From the NCBI RefSeq assembly GCF_001898575.1, contig NZ_MKUD01000020.1:89026-153025 (forward strand): 64,000 bases of DNA, given 5' to 3'. The notes under the pieces were generated by a model that ran no database searches, was not told the DNA's origin, and worked only from the letters and a program-made list of their open reading frames with translations. This document shows, in pieces, positions 51,468 through 59,865 of this stretch. The DNA comes from Spirosoma sp. 48-14 (GTDB lineage: Bacteria > Bacteroidota > Bacteroidia > Cytophagales > Spirosomataceae). Made by a program: the position numbers and the translations under genes. How positions within the stretch are numbered: the stretch's first letter is position 1; every line of letters starts with the position of its first letter.

Positions 51468-52186
51468 GTCGACAGCGGGCGATTATGAACTGGAGCGGGG
51501 GAAAAGATTCAGCTTTGGCGCTGTATCATAGCCTCCGCTCCGGCGAGTGGGCCATTGAAGGATTGCTCACCTCCATAAATGAGCAATACGGTCGGGTAAG
51601 TATGCATGGCGTTCGGATCGAACTTCTTGCCTTACAGGCCGAACGCCTGGGGCTACCCCTCCACATGCTACAATTGCCTGGGGATGTTTCGATGGAAGAA
51701 TATAATACCTGGATGTATAACGTCCTGCAACCGTTACAAAATCAGGGCACTACGCATGCCATTTTTGGGGATATTTTTCTGGAAGACTTACGGAGCTACC
51801 GAGAAACACAACTGGCAAAGGTTAATCTGAAGGGCGTATTTCCTTTGTGGAAGCGTAACTCAACCGATTTGGTCCGTGAGTTTGTCGATCTGGGATTCAG
51901 GGCCGTATTAGTTTGCATCAATGAAGCCTATTTACCAGTCGAGTTTCTGGGCCGAGAGCTGGATATGGACTTGCTGAACGACCTGCCCAAACACGTTGAT
52001 CCCTGTGGAGAAAACGGGGAATATCATTCGTTTGTGTACGATGGCCCCATTTTTTCAGAGCCAATTGGATTTCGAAAAGGAGAAGTTGTCCGACGAACCT
52101 ATTTACCTTCCGTCGGTACAGATCAAACCTGGGATAGTGGTTTTTGGTATCAGGATCTTTTACTGGAAAAATCCGTACGTGAATAG
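51464..52186 (+). CDS. PP-loop ATPase, diphthine--ammonia ligase (Dph6)-like
   Basis: The 240-residue protein has the PP-loop MNWSGGKDSALALYHSL at the start and the Dph6-type blocks HAIFGDIFLEDLRSYRE near 97 and the C-terminal DPCGENGEYHSFVYDGPIF near 180. In eukaryotes and archaea the family amidates diphthine, but bacteria lack diphthamide, so the bacterial substrate must differ. It overlaps the lipoprotein gene by 4 nt (ATGA) in the B12-controlled operon, which suggests a role in corrinoid handling, perhaps amidation of a side chain. That role is inference. Confidence 0.87.
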   Translation: MSRQRAIMNWSGGKDSALALYHSLRSGEWAIEGLLTSINEQYGRVSMHGVRIELLALQAERLGLPLHMLQLPGDVSMEEYNTWMYNVLQPLQNQGTTHAIFGDIFLEDLRSYRETQLAKVNLKGVFPLWKRNSTDLVREFVDLGFRAVLVCINEAYLPVEFLGRELDMDLLNDLPKHVDPCGENGEYHSFVYDGPIFSEPIGFRKGEVVRRTYLPSVGTDQTWDSGFWYQDLLLEKSVRE

Positions 52187-52244
52187 GCCATTTACCGGAG
52201 TCGGAAAGGTACTGATTGCGTACCTGTCAAACGTTGATAAACAG

Positions 52245-52814
52245 TTAGCATTGATTAGGTTGCTGGCAGAAACGGTAGATTCGGTCCCGGCTCCGTTTTA
52301 GCCGCATTTTAACCGCACTTGGCTTTATTTGGTAGACATGGGCAATTTCGTCAATGGTTCTTCCGTCTTCGTACTTCATTCGAAGAATCGTCTGTTCATC
52401 GATTGTGAGGGTTTCCAGTGCCTGCTTCACTAATTGGAGTGTTTCTTCCTGTACGTTATTGTCTTTCGAGTCAGCCATTGACTGTTCATGGCCTTCCGTA
52501 ATAGTGGTAACGTTCATCCGCTTTGACAGTCGAATCTGGTCGGCACAGTAGTTGAACGCAATGGAATAAAGCCATGTAGAGAAGCTGGATCGTTCCTGAA
52601 ATGCGTTGAGTTTGGTAAACGCTTTCAGGAAAATATCGTGCGTAAAATCTTCCGCCTGCTCAGAGTGTTTCGTCATTTGAAGGCATTGCTGATAGACTTT
52701 ACCAACGTAGCGATTATACAACGTTTCAAAACAATGGTCGGGTTGAGTGAGGAGATGGGCCCGAATCATTTCCTCATCAGATAAAGAATTTTTCGTCGGA
52801 AAAGAGCTTCTCAT
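52245..52814 (-). CDS. ECF-type RNA polymerase sigma factor
   Basis: The 189-residue protein has sigma region 2 (about 30-95, with EDFTHDIFLKAFTKLNAFQE and FSTWLYSIAFNYCADQ) and region 4 (about 130-185, with LETLTIDEQTILRMKYEDG and PSAVKMRLKRSRDR). No anti-sigma gene is visible beside it. A second sigma gene lies 1.4 kb away on the other strand and shares 35 identical consecutive residues in region 2. A 95-nt segment (52558-52652) is nearly identical at the DNA level between them. Confidence 0.93.
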   Translation of the reverse strand: MRSSFPTKNSLSDEEMIRAHLLTQPDHCFETLYNRYVGKVYQQCLQMTKHSEQAEDFTHDIFLKAFTKLNAFQERSSFSTWLYSIAFNYCADQIRLSKRMNVTTITEGHEQSMADSKDNNVQEETLQLVKQALETLTIDEQTILRMKYEDGRTIDEIAHVYQIKPSAVKMRLKRSRDRIYRFCQQPNQC

Positions 52815-52969
52815 AGTACAAGAGACAAGTTGCAGTTACATTTTAAGCAATAAATTTAGGAGTAATATTAGTTTTTGTTTTTAATTCTATTGAAATAGTA
52901 TATTAGACTAATAATAATTTATTGAACGGTTTTGTTAACTGGCTAATAAGTTAATAGAGTTTTTGAGTG

Positions 52970-53242
52970 TTAACTTACAACATTTTGACCCATTTGTCGG
53001 GCAATGAATTGCAAACTGCGTGCTTGGCGATCGGGCGTACGAGCGTCAAAGGCGAGTTTTTCAACGCTCGACAAGGGTAGTATCCAGCCTTGCATATCCG
53101 CGTTCCATTCACTAGAGCAGCGCATAATCTCCTCAAAATCAGACTCACTCCATTTTTCGAGCGAATATAGTTCAGCCAGGCGTTTTCGTTGGTGATGCAG
53201 AATTTGGGTTACTTCTTTGGGTATTGACTGATTCGTTTTCAT
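52970..53242 (-). CDS. Hypothetical small protein
   Basis: I do not recognise this 90-residue, mostly helical and charged protein (ILHHQRKRLAELYSLEKWSE; SSVEKLAFDARTPDRQARS). It lies upstream of the first ECF sigma gene on the same strand, 155 nt away, and could be co-regulated or act on it. It has no membrane segment, so it is not a classical anti-sigma factor. Confidence 0.5.
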   Translation of the reverse strand: MKTNQSIPKEVTQILHHQRKRLAELYSLEKWSESDFEEIMRCSSEWNADMQGWILPLSSVEKLAFDARTPDRQARSLQFIARQMGQNVVS

Positions 53243-53673
53243 AGCACATCAATGGCCTTGTCTTAGAATAACACAAGCAAATCCAACGCCAAACTGGTAG
53301 GGGTTCGGTTGCTAGCTGTTTACTCTCAGCCCTGGAACGGCTTTATTAGACAATAGACAAGTACAGATTTAATGACCAGTAAGACTGATGAAGTTGGAAA
53401 AGTAACATGTAGGAAAAATGAATGAATGGATGGTATATCGTTTGTGAGTTTATTCTTTGATCATTTAAAGTTGAAATTGCCTGTAATAGTGTATAGTCAT
53501 AAATAGGGTTTATGAGACACCTTTTGTGAAGACGCACGAGTTTATTTAGGTTATGTATGATAACGGATTTAATCAGCCTATTATCGTGTAAATGCTACTG
53601 GCTATACACTCTGGGTAGCGTTTGACGGGATGTCGGCTCAAATTAGGGGCATCAACTACTGGTAATTGGTAAA
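53243..53673. other. 430-nt spacer between the divergent small genes
   Basis: AT-rich. The only open frame (63 codons, minus strand, 53346-53537) has no coding-like features. I see no repeat or clear promoter. Confidence 0.5.
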
Positions 53674-53898
53674 ATGGTGTCAGAGAAAAGAAATCGACTC
53701 GTGATCTCGCTGTTTGTTCTGGCCGGTTTTTTAGCTGGTTTTATACTCTTTTGTGGCGTTCTGATTCATTGGGTGCAAGCCATTTCAGGGATCGACAGAT
53801 ACTATCCTTCCTTTCAGTTTATTGCAGAAACTTTCTTTTTGGTATTGTACACCGTTTTAGGTATCCGATTCTGCCGACGGAAAATTGATAACTTTTAG
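53674..53898 (+). CDS. Hypothetical small membrane protein
   Basis: The 74-residue protein has a basic start (MVSEKRNRLV), then two hydrophobic segments (ISLFVLAGFLAGFILFCGVL near 11-30; FIAETFFLVLYTVLGI near 49-64), and a basic end (RFCRRKIDNF). I do not recognise it. It sits between the two ECF sigma genes on the strand of the second. A membrane partner or anti-sigma role would be a guess. Confidence 0.5.
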   Translation: MVSEKRNRLVISLFVLAGFLAGFILFCGVLIHWVQAISGIDRYYPSFQFIAETFFLVLYTVLGIRFCRRKIDNF

Positions 53899-54222
53899 TC
53901 TTGCAAGCGCTCGGCTTCTTCAGATTGTGTGGCTTTCTGGGAGCCGCACAGCTAGCTGGTCGTGTAAATAGTATTACAGAAACAGCTCTTGTCTTTTCTG
54001 ATATGCACGATTGATGAAGTAGTTACTTGTTGTAAGTATTTGATATAGAGTGGTTTAATGAATGGTTATGGGCTTGCTACAGCCAATTTGATCGAGTTAG
54101 GTTTACCATTTAATATATTTTTTGTATCCAATTGAAGCCTTCGTCGTCATAGACTCATTATTTACAAAAACCCATAAACTCGATGAAAGGTCTCTTACAG
54201 GTATCAAATAGATTATTTGTTA
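53899..54222. other. Spacer upstream of the second ECF sigma gene
   Basis: It contains a short hairpin (53926-53934 with 53942-53950) just after the small membrane gene, without a T-run. Otherwise AT-rich and featureless; the sigma promoter should lie here, but I cannot identify it. Confidence 0.45.
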
Positions 54223-54771
54223 ATGAATACACTATTGACAGACGAGGAAATGATTCGGCAGTACTTGAATAGTCACCCTCAGAAGTGCTTCGAAACACTT
54301 TACAGTCGCTATGTGAACAAAGTGTATCGACGTTGCTTGTCGATGACCAAAAGCACTGAACAAGCTGAAGATTTCACGCACGATATTTTCCTGAAAGCGT
54401 TTACCAAACTCAACGCGTTTCAGGAACGGTCCAGCTTCTCTACATGGCTTTATTCCATTGCTTATAATTATTGCTCAGACCAGCTTCGCAGGGGTAAACG
54501 TTTTACATTTTCCTCTGTAGACGAAGGGTTAAAGCAGGACATTGCCGATGAACGAGAAACTTCGCTTCATGAGGAAACGGCCTTGTTCGTGAAGCTGGCA
54601 ATAAGCACCTTATCGGCTACTGAGCAAGCTCTGTTGCAACTAAAGTATGAACAGAATATGAGTATTGATGAAATCGCTCTGATACATCAGCTAACGCCCA
54701 GTGCCGTTAAAATGCGATTGAAACGAAGCCGCGACAAAATTTATCAGTTATATAATCGGCAATTAGTTTGA
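54223..54771 (+). CDS. ECF-type RNA polymerase sigma factor (paralogue)
   Basis: The 182-residue protein has region 2 (EDFTHDIFLKAFTKLNAFQE, FSTWLYSIAYNYCSDQ) and region 4 (STLSATEQALLQLKYEQN, PSAVKMRLKRSRDK). It shares 35 identical consecutive residues and a 95-nt block (54367-54461, three mismatches) with the sigma gene at 52245-52814, while flanking parts are much less alike. Both sigmas should read closely related promoters at the -10 side. The ATG at 54223 is chosen over the TTG at 54217. Its stop overlaps the stop region of the convergent 490-residue gene by 9 nt. Confidence 0.93.
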   Translation: MNTLLTDEEMIRQYLNSHPQKCFETLYSRYVNKVYRRCLSMTKSTEQAEDFTHDIFLKAFTKLNAFQERSSFSTWLYSIAYNYCSDQLRRGKRFTFSSVDEGLKQDIADERETSLHEETALFVKLAISTLSATEQALLQLKYEQNMSIDEIALIHQLTPSAVKMRLKRSRDKIYQLYNRQLV

Positions 54772-56235
54772 GGCTGCCTGCTCTTCCACCTGCTGTTGAC
54801 GAACCTGCTGGCCGATAGGTACGTATTCAATTTCGCAAGGGTAACCAAACAGGCAGTTCGCTTTAATTTGTTCGGCTACCCGTTCAGGTACCATAGCTTC
54901 CCAGCCGTCTTCACCTTGCTGAATCATTTCGAGTACATGGTCGGTGGAGATATGCAGATGCTGTTCTTTATAGTCGGTTATATCCTCGATTTTGTCATTG
55001 CGAACCAGGTATTGGAATAGCGGCTCCAGCGTAGGGGGGAGCTTAAACTCATTACAGGTATAAATGGCGCCTTCTTTCAGGGTCGGATAAACGAATAGCT
55101 TCACTTTTCGGCTGAATAACGTGGCGAAGGATTCCAGAATACCACCGGGCAGAAACTCGTAGTGGCTTTCTTCGAAAATGTACTCCAGATTCGGAATGCC
55201 AACAACAAGGCCAATTTTTAGTCGCGTGAGCCGGGCCAGATAAGCTACCAGTTTGTAGTATTCCAGGTAATTGGAAATCATAACGGCCTGACCCATTGAA
55301 CATAGGATGTCGACCCGGTCCAGAAAGTCTTTTTCATCAATTCCCTGTTCGTTCGCTTTCAGGTTATGCAAGGTCAGCTCGGCCAGGGATACAACGCGGT
55401 TTTCGTCTACGTCGGGCTCATCCTTAAACTGCTTCAGCCCATTTTCAATCATGTCTAACTGTACATTCGTTAGAGGGCGTAGCCGTCCCCGCATCACGAG
55501 GATGTGTTTTTTGTAGAGCGCTTCGGATGGCTGAAGTACCTGCCCATCCGGGCCGAACAAAGCGGCATCGGTAAAGCCGTTTTTGACCAGATGAAGGCTC
55601 ATCAGCCGGTTATCTACGTCTACAAAATCGGGGCCGCTGAATCGAATCATATCAATCTGAATCCGTTCGGGAGCCAGATCGTCCATCAGCGATAATACAA
55701 GCGTTTCGGGCGATTTAGCGTAATAGTAGCATCCGTAAATGAGATTTACACCAATAACGCCCAGGGCCTGCTGTTGCAGAATATTTTCGTTATCGAGCAT
55801 TCGGACGTGAATAATCACGTCGTTGTACCCCGCTTGTGGGTTTAGCTGAAACCGGCAGCCAATCCAGCCGTGTGCTTCGTTGGTCTTTTGATAATTGAGG
55901 GCAACAACGGTATTGGCAAAGGCGAAGAACGTAGTGTCGGGACCCCGTTTGTCGGCCAGTCGTTTTTCCAGCAAACTATACTCTTTGTTGAGCATTTTAA
56001 CGAGTCGCGACTCTACCACATACCGACCACTTTCTTCTACGCCATAGATTGAGTCACTAAACGTCATGTCGTAGGCCGACATGGTTTTGGCAATGGTTCC
56101 CGACGAGCCACCGGCCTTAAAAAACATAGCTGCCGTTTCCTGACCTGCGCCAATCTCGGCAAACGATCCATAAATACGACGATCCAGATTGATTCGTAGT
56201 GCTTTCTGTTTGGTACCTATATTCTTCTCGTACAT
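54763..56235 (-). CDS. Conserved-looking cytosolic protein of unknown function
   Basis: This 490-residue protein has no signal peptide or membrane segment and no motif I can name with confidence. It begins MYEKNIGTKQKALRINLDRR, has a Gly-rich stretch (FFKAGGSSGTIAKTMSAYD) and ends Gln-rich (IGQQVRQQQVEEQAASN). The even mix of alpha and beta segments and tidy composition suggest an enzyme or housekeeping protein rather than accessory cargo. The gene overlaps the convergent sigma gene by 9 nt at the 3' end, so transcripts run into each other. Confidence 0.72.
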   Translation of the reverse strand: MYEKNIGTKQKALRINLDRRIYGSFAEIGAGQETAAMFFKAGGSSGTIAKTMSAYDMTFSDSIYGVEESGRYVVESRLVKMLNKEYSLLEKRLADKRGPDTTFFAFANTVVALNYQKTNEAHGWIGCRFQLNPQAGYNDVIIHVRMLDNENILQQQALGVIGVNLIYGCYYYAKSPETLVLSLMDDLAPERIQIDMIRFSGPDFVDVDNRLMSLHLVKNGFTDAALFGPDGQVLQPSEALYKKHILVMRGRLRPLTNVQLDMIENGLKQFKDEPDVDENRVVSLAELTLHNLKANEQGIDEKDFLDRVDILCSMGQAVMISNYLEYYKLVAYLARLTRLKIGLVVGIPNLEYIFEESHYEFLPGGILESFATLFSRKVKLFVYPTLKEGAIYTCNEFKLPPTLEPLFQYLVRNDKIEDITDYKEQHLHISTDHVLEMIQQGEDGWEAMVPERVAEQIKANCLFGYPCEIEYVPIGQQVRQQQVEEQAASN

Positions 56236-56277
56236 GGTGTTGTAGCGAATTGCCTGATGATAAAGTTACAGTATTAA

Positions 56278-56312
56278 ACAGCAAAAGCAGCCCCAGAAGC
56301 CGCTTTTGCTGT
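56278..56312 (-). terminator. Terminator after the S41 protease gene
   Basis: A perfect 11-bp stem (56278-56288 with 56302-56312) with a GC-rich 13-nt loop lies between the S41 gene stop and the start of the 490-residue gene. Confidence 0.7.
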
Positions 56313-56416
56313 AAAATAATCCAATTTTAACTGTTTTCCACCAGAAGCGCTTTTCATAAGAAATTATGTCGATAGTAACCTATCTGACAATAACTAAAAA
56401 ACATCCTGCAATTGTA

Positions 56417-57865
56417 CTATTGCTTATGTAGGATGTCTGTAACAAACATATTTCCTCCGCCAGCTTTGCTGTCTATTGATGAACCAATAGGAACCACGTC
56501 ACTGTCGGTCGATGCTGCCCGGCGGGCCATACGTGTACCTGTGATCTGGAAAATAGCTTCACCCAGCAACGGTTCTGTCAGGTCACCCAACGCTTTCCAG
56601 CTATTTTTGCGTGGGTCAGGCTCCGTTACTCGTACGGTTGGCGTAAACCCTCCGGCATAATCCGTAAAACCCTGTGCATTAGCCGATTTAAAGGTGATGG
56701 GTTGAATACCCCATTTGATCCGCCCCAAATTGTCGGAAATGGTAACTGAACCCACATTTTTACCAACGGTTGTGGTGCCAATGGTATTAACCGTCATGAA
56801 GGGTTTTAGCCCATTGATCACTAACTCGCTGGCCGAAGCCGTACTGCCGGTGGTTAGAATAAATACACGGCTAAGGTTAGCCCCAATGGCGGTGGACTTG
56901 GTTAGAAAGGTTTGGTTGTTCCAGCCCTTGCCGTATTTTTTGTCGTTCTCGTCGGTAACGATGCTGTTCCATTTCTGGGTGAAGTATACTTTCGATGCAT
57001 CGATATTTTTACCGATCAGGCTCGCCAGATTAGTGGATGAACTGACATAACCGCCCCGGTTATACCGCAGATCGAGAACCAGTTCGTTAACGCCCTTTTG
57101 CTTGAATTTGTCAAAGATCGACTCCATTTTCAAGTCATATGCATTGTCGGAGCTACCATCGGCTTTGTTGACACCCCTGACAAACTGGTTGTAAACAACA
57201 TAGCCAACCGTCTTATTACCAATGGTATAGGTGGTGTCGAGCAGAAAAGGGTCTGACTGGAACACAATGGCATTGACCTGTTTGGTCTGGTTGCTATCGG
57301 TCAGCGTGCCATTCACCAGCGTGGCAAAGCCAAACACATACGAATCGGCATTGCTGGAAAGCAGGGTTTGATAATTAGTACCCGTCAGCGACTCGCCATT
57401 CACTTTTGAAATCACATCCCCCCGTTTGATGCCCGCTTTGGCGGCAGGCGAACCCGGTTGCACATAAAGCACCACGGCAATGACGCCTGTGTTCGATGCG
57501 TCCCGATAATACAGACTGTATTCCATCCCGGTTGTTTTCGACTGCCCATTCAGCGATGCTTTCAACTCATCGGCACTTTGCTGAATCCAGGAGAACCGAT
57601 CCCGGTCGGTATTAGCCGTATTGTTTCGGTCGTACAGGAGGGTTAGAAAATATTTGTCGGGCGTTAACGAGGTATCGGTCGTAGCGGGAATTTTATCATT
57701 CCAGAAATAAGAATGCTGCATGTTCGCCAGTACCCAACTATTTACCTCGCCATTACTAACAGAGCCCGATGGTGTAACATCTGTATTCTTTTTGCAGGAG
57801 GTCATCAAAAACGTGCCAGCAACCAGCCAAAGCAGTGCCGTTCGCCCGATGGGAAATACGTTCAT
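56417..57865 (-). CDS. S41-family (C-terminal processing-type) peptidase, lipoprotein with PDZ domain
   Basis: The 482-residue protein has a lipobox ending at Cys24 (GTFLMTSC), an N-terminal cap (about 35-110), a PDZ domain (about 120-205: VLYVQPGSPAAKAGIKRGDVI) and the S41 protease domain (about 215-430). The catalytic Ser lies in TTGSTASASELVINGL and the Lys in TTTVGKNVGS. It should cleave proteins at the periplasmic face of a membrane. It is transcribed alone and ends at a hairpin terminator. Confidence 0.92.
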   Translation of the reverse strand: MNVFPIGRTALLWLVAGTFLMTSCKKNTDVTPSGSVSNGEVNSWVLANMQHSYFWNDKIPATTDTSLTPDKYFLTLLYDRNNTANTDRDRFSWIQQSADELKASLNGQSKTTGMEYSLYYRDASNTGVIAVVLYVQPGSPAAKAGIKRGDVISKVNGESLTGTNYQTLLSSNADSYVFGFATLVNGTLTDSNQTKQVNAIVFQSDPFLLDTTYTIGNKTVGYVVYNQFVRGVNKADGSSDNAYDLKMESIFDKFKQKGVNELVLDLRYNRGGYVSSSTNLASLIGKNIDASKVYFTQKWNSIVTDENDKKYGKGWNNQTFLTKSTAIGANLSRVFILTTGSTASASELVINGLKPFMTVNTIGTTTVGKNVGSVTISDNLGRIKWGIQPITFKSANAQGFTDYAGGFTPTVRVTEPDPRKNSWKALGDLTEPLLGEAIFQITGTRMARRAASTDSDVVPIGSSIDSKAGGGNMFVTDILHKQ

Positions 57866-58051
57866 AGAGATGTGTTGATGAATTGTTTAGGTTCTTACTA
57901 TCTAACGAAAATTATGCCTAAATGATTTACTGAAAGGTCGTTAGGGGCTTAATTTTCACTCGACAAAACGAAATTACAAGAACGCTATGAATCCCAGCGT
58001 ACATAAACTTTTTCCTGACGTCCGTTGCGTCCTCGCGGTTTCATAAAGATG

Positions 58052-58405
58052 TCAACAGAACGCGTCTTCAATATGCTTTACCTGCAATCGATTACCGGAA
58101 AGTGTAACGGCAATAATGTCGAACCGGACATCGAATGGCCAATTGGTGTTGAAAATATAGTGTTCGGCGGCTTTCATAACCAGTCTGGCCTTGGTATACG
58201 AAACAAATTCTTCGGGATTGCCGAAGCTGACATTAGTTCGGGTTTTCACCTCAACAAAAACCAGCAGTTTACCTTTCTGCGCAATCAGATCAATTTCTGC
58301 ATGCTGATACCGATAATTCCAGGCAATAATTTCATAGCCTTTTTCGCGTAGATAACGGGCGGCTTCTACTTCGCCCTGCTTGCCGGTTTCATTGTGTTGA
58401 GCCAT
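58052..58405 (-). CDS. YraN/UPF0102-family protein
   Basis: The 117-residue protein matches the UPF0102 pattern: TGKQGEVEAARYLREKGYEI, the restriction-endonuclease-like core EIDLIAQKGKLLVFVEVKTR and FDIIAVTL near the end. The E/D-(x)-D and ExK residues of the nuclease fold are present. The family is widespread and its substrate is unknown. It is divergent from lipB; the 173-nt gap holds no clear element. Confidence 0.93.
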   Translation of the reverse strand: MAQHNETGKQGEVEAARYLREKGYEIIAWNYRYQHAEIDLIAQKGKLLVFVEVKTRTNVSFGNPEEFVSYTKARLVMKAAEHYIFNTNWPFDVRFDIIAVTLSGNRLQVKHIEDAFC

Positions 58406-58581
58406 TGACTACCATATTGTTCTTGAGCGATTGTTAGACGAAGTATGACTTCTTTAGACACCTAAAACCCATAGAAAATAGCAATACCCCTCTCTGAACA
58501 GTGCCAAATCGGGGCATATCGAACGAAACAGAGGGAGACGGTTGTTAACCAATTGATGGATAGTTTTTCGTCCTGAACGTG

Positions 58582-59364
58582 ATGAATAGCCGAATTAATA
58601 AACAAGTTGAGGTTCGTGACCTGGGGATGATTGAGTACAAGACAGCCTGGGATGAGCAGGAACGGTTGTTTGCAACCATTGTTGATCAGAAGTTAGCTAA
58701 CCGAGTTTGCCCCACCGATGCACAGCAACTAACGCCCAATTACCTGCTGTTTTGTGAACACCCGCCCGTATACACCATGGGCACCAGCAGTCATGCCGAG
58801 CATCTGCTGATGGACGAAGCAACACTGGCTACCGAGCTGGGGGCGACGTTGTTTAAAATTCGGCGAGGGGGCGATGTTACCTTTCACGGGCCAGGACAGC
58901 TCGTTGGGTATCCGATCCTGGACCTGGACAATTTTTTTACCGATATTCATCACTACATGCGGTTGCTGGAAGAAAGCATCATTCGAACACTGGTTGAGTA
59001 TGGATTGAAAGCGGGACGGATCGACGGGTTGACGGGCGTTTGGCTGGGTCAGGAAGCCACTGGGGACGAAAACGATGGATATTCCCGCAAAATCTGTGCA
59101 ATGGGCGTAAAAGCCAGCCGCTGGGTAACAATGCATGGGTTTGCCTTCAATGTGAATACAGATTTGCGATTTTTTAGCCATATTGTTCCCTGTGGTATTG
59201 CCGATAAGGCCGTCACCTCGCTGGCGCTCGAACTGGGTCATGAGGTGCCGTTAGCCGAAGTTGCAGCGCGTGTTCAGGGCCACATGGCCACCTTATTTGA
59301 GATGGAATTGATTGAAACACAGTATGGAATTAACCGCCAAAGCGACTCTATTGCGCTGTGTTGA
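58582..59364 (+). CDS. lipB: Octanoyl-[acyl-carrier-protein]:protein N-octanoyltransferase LipB
   Basis: The 260-residue protein shows the LipB motifs: CEHPPVYTMGTSSHAEHLL near 60, RRGGDVTFHGPGQLVGYPIL near 95, KICAMGVKASRWVTMHGFAFN near 175 with the conserved Lys, and HIVPCGI near 212 with the catalytic Cys. It moves octanoyl groups from ACP to lipoyl domains for lipoic acid synthesis. The ATG at 58582 is preferred to the GTG one codon earlier. A small conserved gene follows after 10 nt. Confidence 0.96.
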   Translation: MNSRINKQVEVRDLGMIEYKTAWDEQERLFATIVDQKLANRVCPTDAQQLTPNYLLFCEHPPVYTMGTSSHAEHLLMDEATLATELGATLFKIRRGGDVTFHGPGQLVGYPILDLDNFFTDIHHYMRLLEESIIRTLVEYGLKAGRIDGLTGVWLGQEATGDENDGYSRKICAMGVKASRWVTMHGFAFNVNTDLRFFSHIVPCGIADKAVTSLALELGHEVPLAEVAARVQGHMATLFEMELIETQYGINRQSDSIALC

Positions 59365-59374
59365 GTAGATAAGT

Positions 59375-59779
59375 ATGAAAAAAGACATTAATTTTTTACC
59401 CGTTGAGGGTGTACAGGTTGTGATCGCCCGGAAAGAGGCTCTGACTGGTGGTTATGACTGGCAGGTTTTTTTGATCAACCAGAACGACGTACCCATCAAA
59501 ACGGTGTTCGTAACATCGCGGGGGTATGGAAAGAAAGATGAGGAGGAGCAAAAGACATCAACCCTGCGGCATTTCTTTGTTGAAATTATGCCAGGGGCTC
59601 ATGAAGTGGTTGAAACGATCATGCCCGATGTGTTTCACCTCAACAATGAGTATTGGGTGAGCTACTTCATTGGTGATCAGATTTTCGATAAGAAGTTTAT
59701 CTTCGTGCCCGACAGTATCGTGGAAGAAAATCTCATCACCATTCCTGCTTTGGGTCTGGAAGGGATTTTGCACGATTAA
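59375..59779 (+). CDS. Conserved hypothetical protein, lipB operon
   Basis: This 134-residue cytosolic, beta-rich protein (VQVVIARKEALTGGYDWQVFL; VFVTSRGYGKKDEEEQKTST; EIMPGAHEVVETIMPDVFHL) has no motif I can name. It begins 10 nt after lipB, so it is co-transcribed. Its acidic tail (SIVEENLITIPALGLEGIL) and tidy composition suggest a housekeeping protein. A palindrome separates it from the exonuclease gene. Confidence 0.75.
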   Translation: MKKDINFLPVEGVQVVIARKEALTGGYDWQVFLINQNDVPIKTVFVTSRGYGKKDEEEQKTSTLRHFFVEIMPGAHEVVETIMPDVFHLNNEYWVSYFIGDQIFDKKFIFVPDSIVEENLITIPALGLEGILHD

Positions 59780-59787
59780 GTAGCGCG

Positions 59788-59862
59788 GGTAGGCTGGCGA
59801 ACCAGTATCTTGTCCGCCGTATCGTCCTAGCGTTAACATTGCGGACAGGATGTCCGCCTTAC
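59788..59862. repeat. Imperfect palindrome upstream of the exonuclease gene
   Basis: The arms pair atcttgtccgc (about 59808-59818) with gcggacaggat (59841-59851) and, further out, gtaggc-type with gccttac sequence. The left arm carries 7-8 extra nucleotides. Confidence 0.6.
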
Positions 59863-59865
59863 TAT

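Noticed and set aside
53346..53537. 63-codon minus-strand frame
   Set aside because: No start context, AT-driven composition (many Tyr, Ile, Asn), no partner gene; likely chance.
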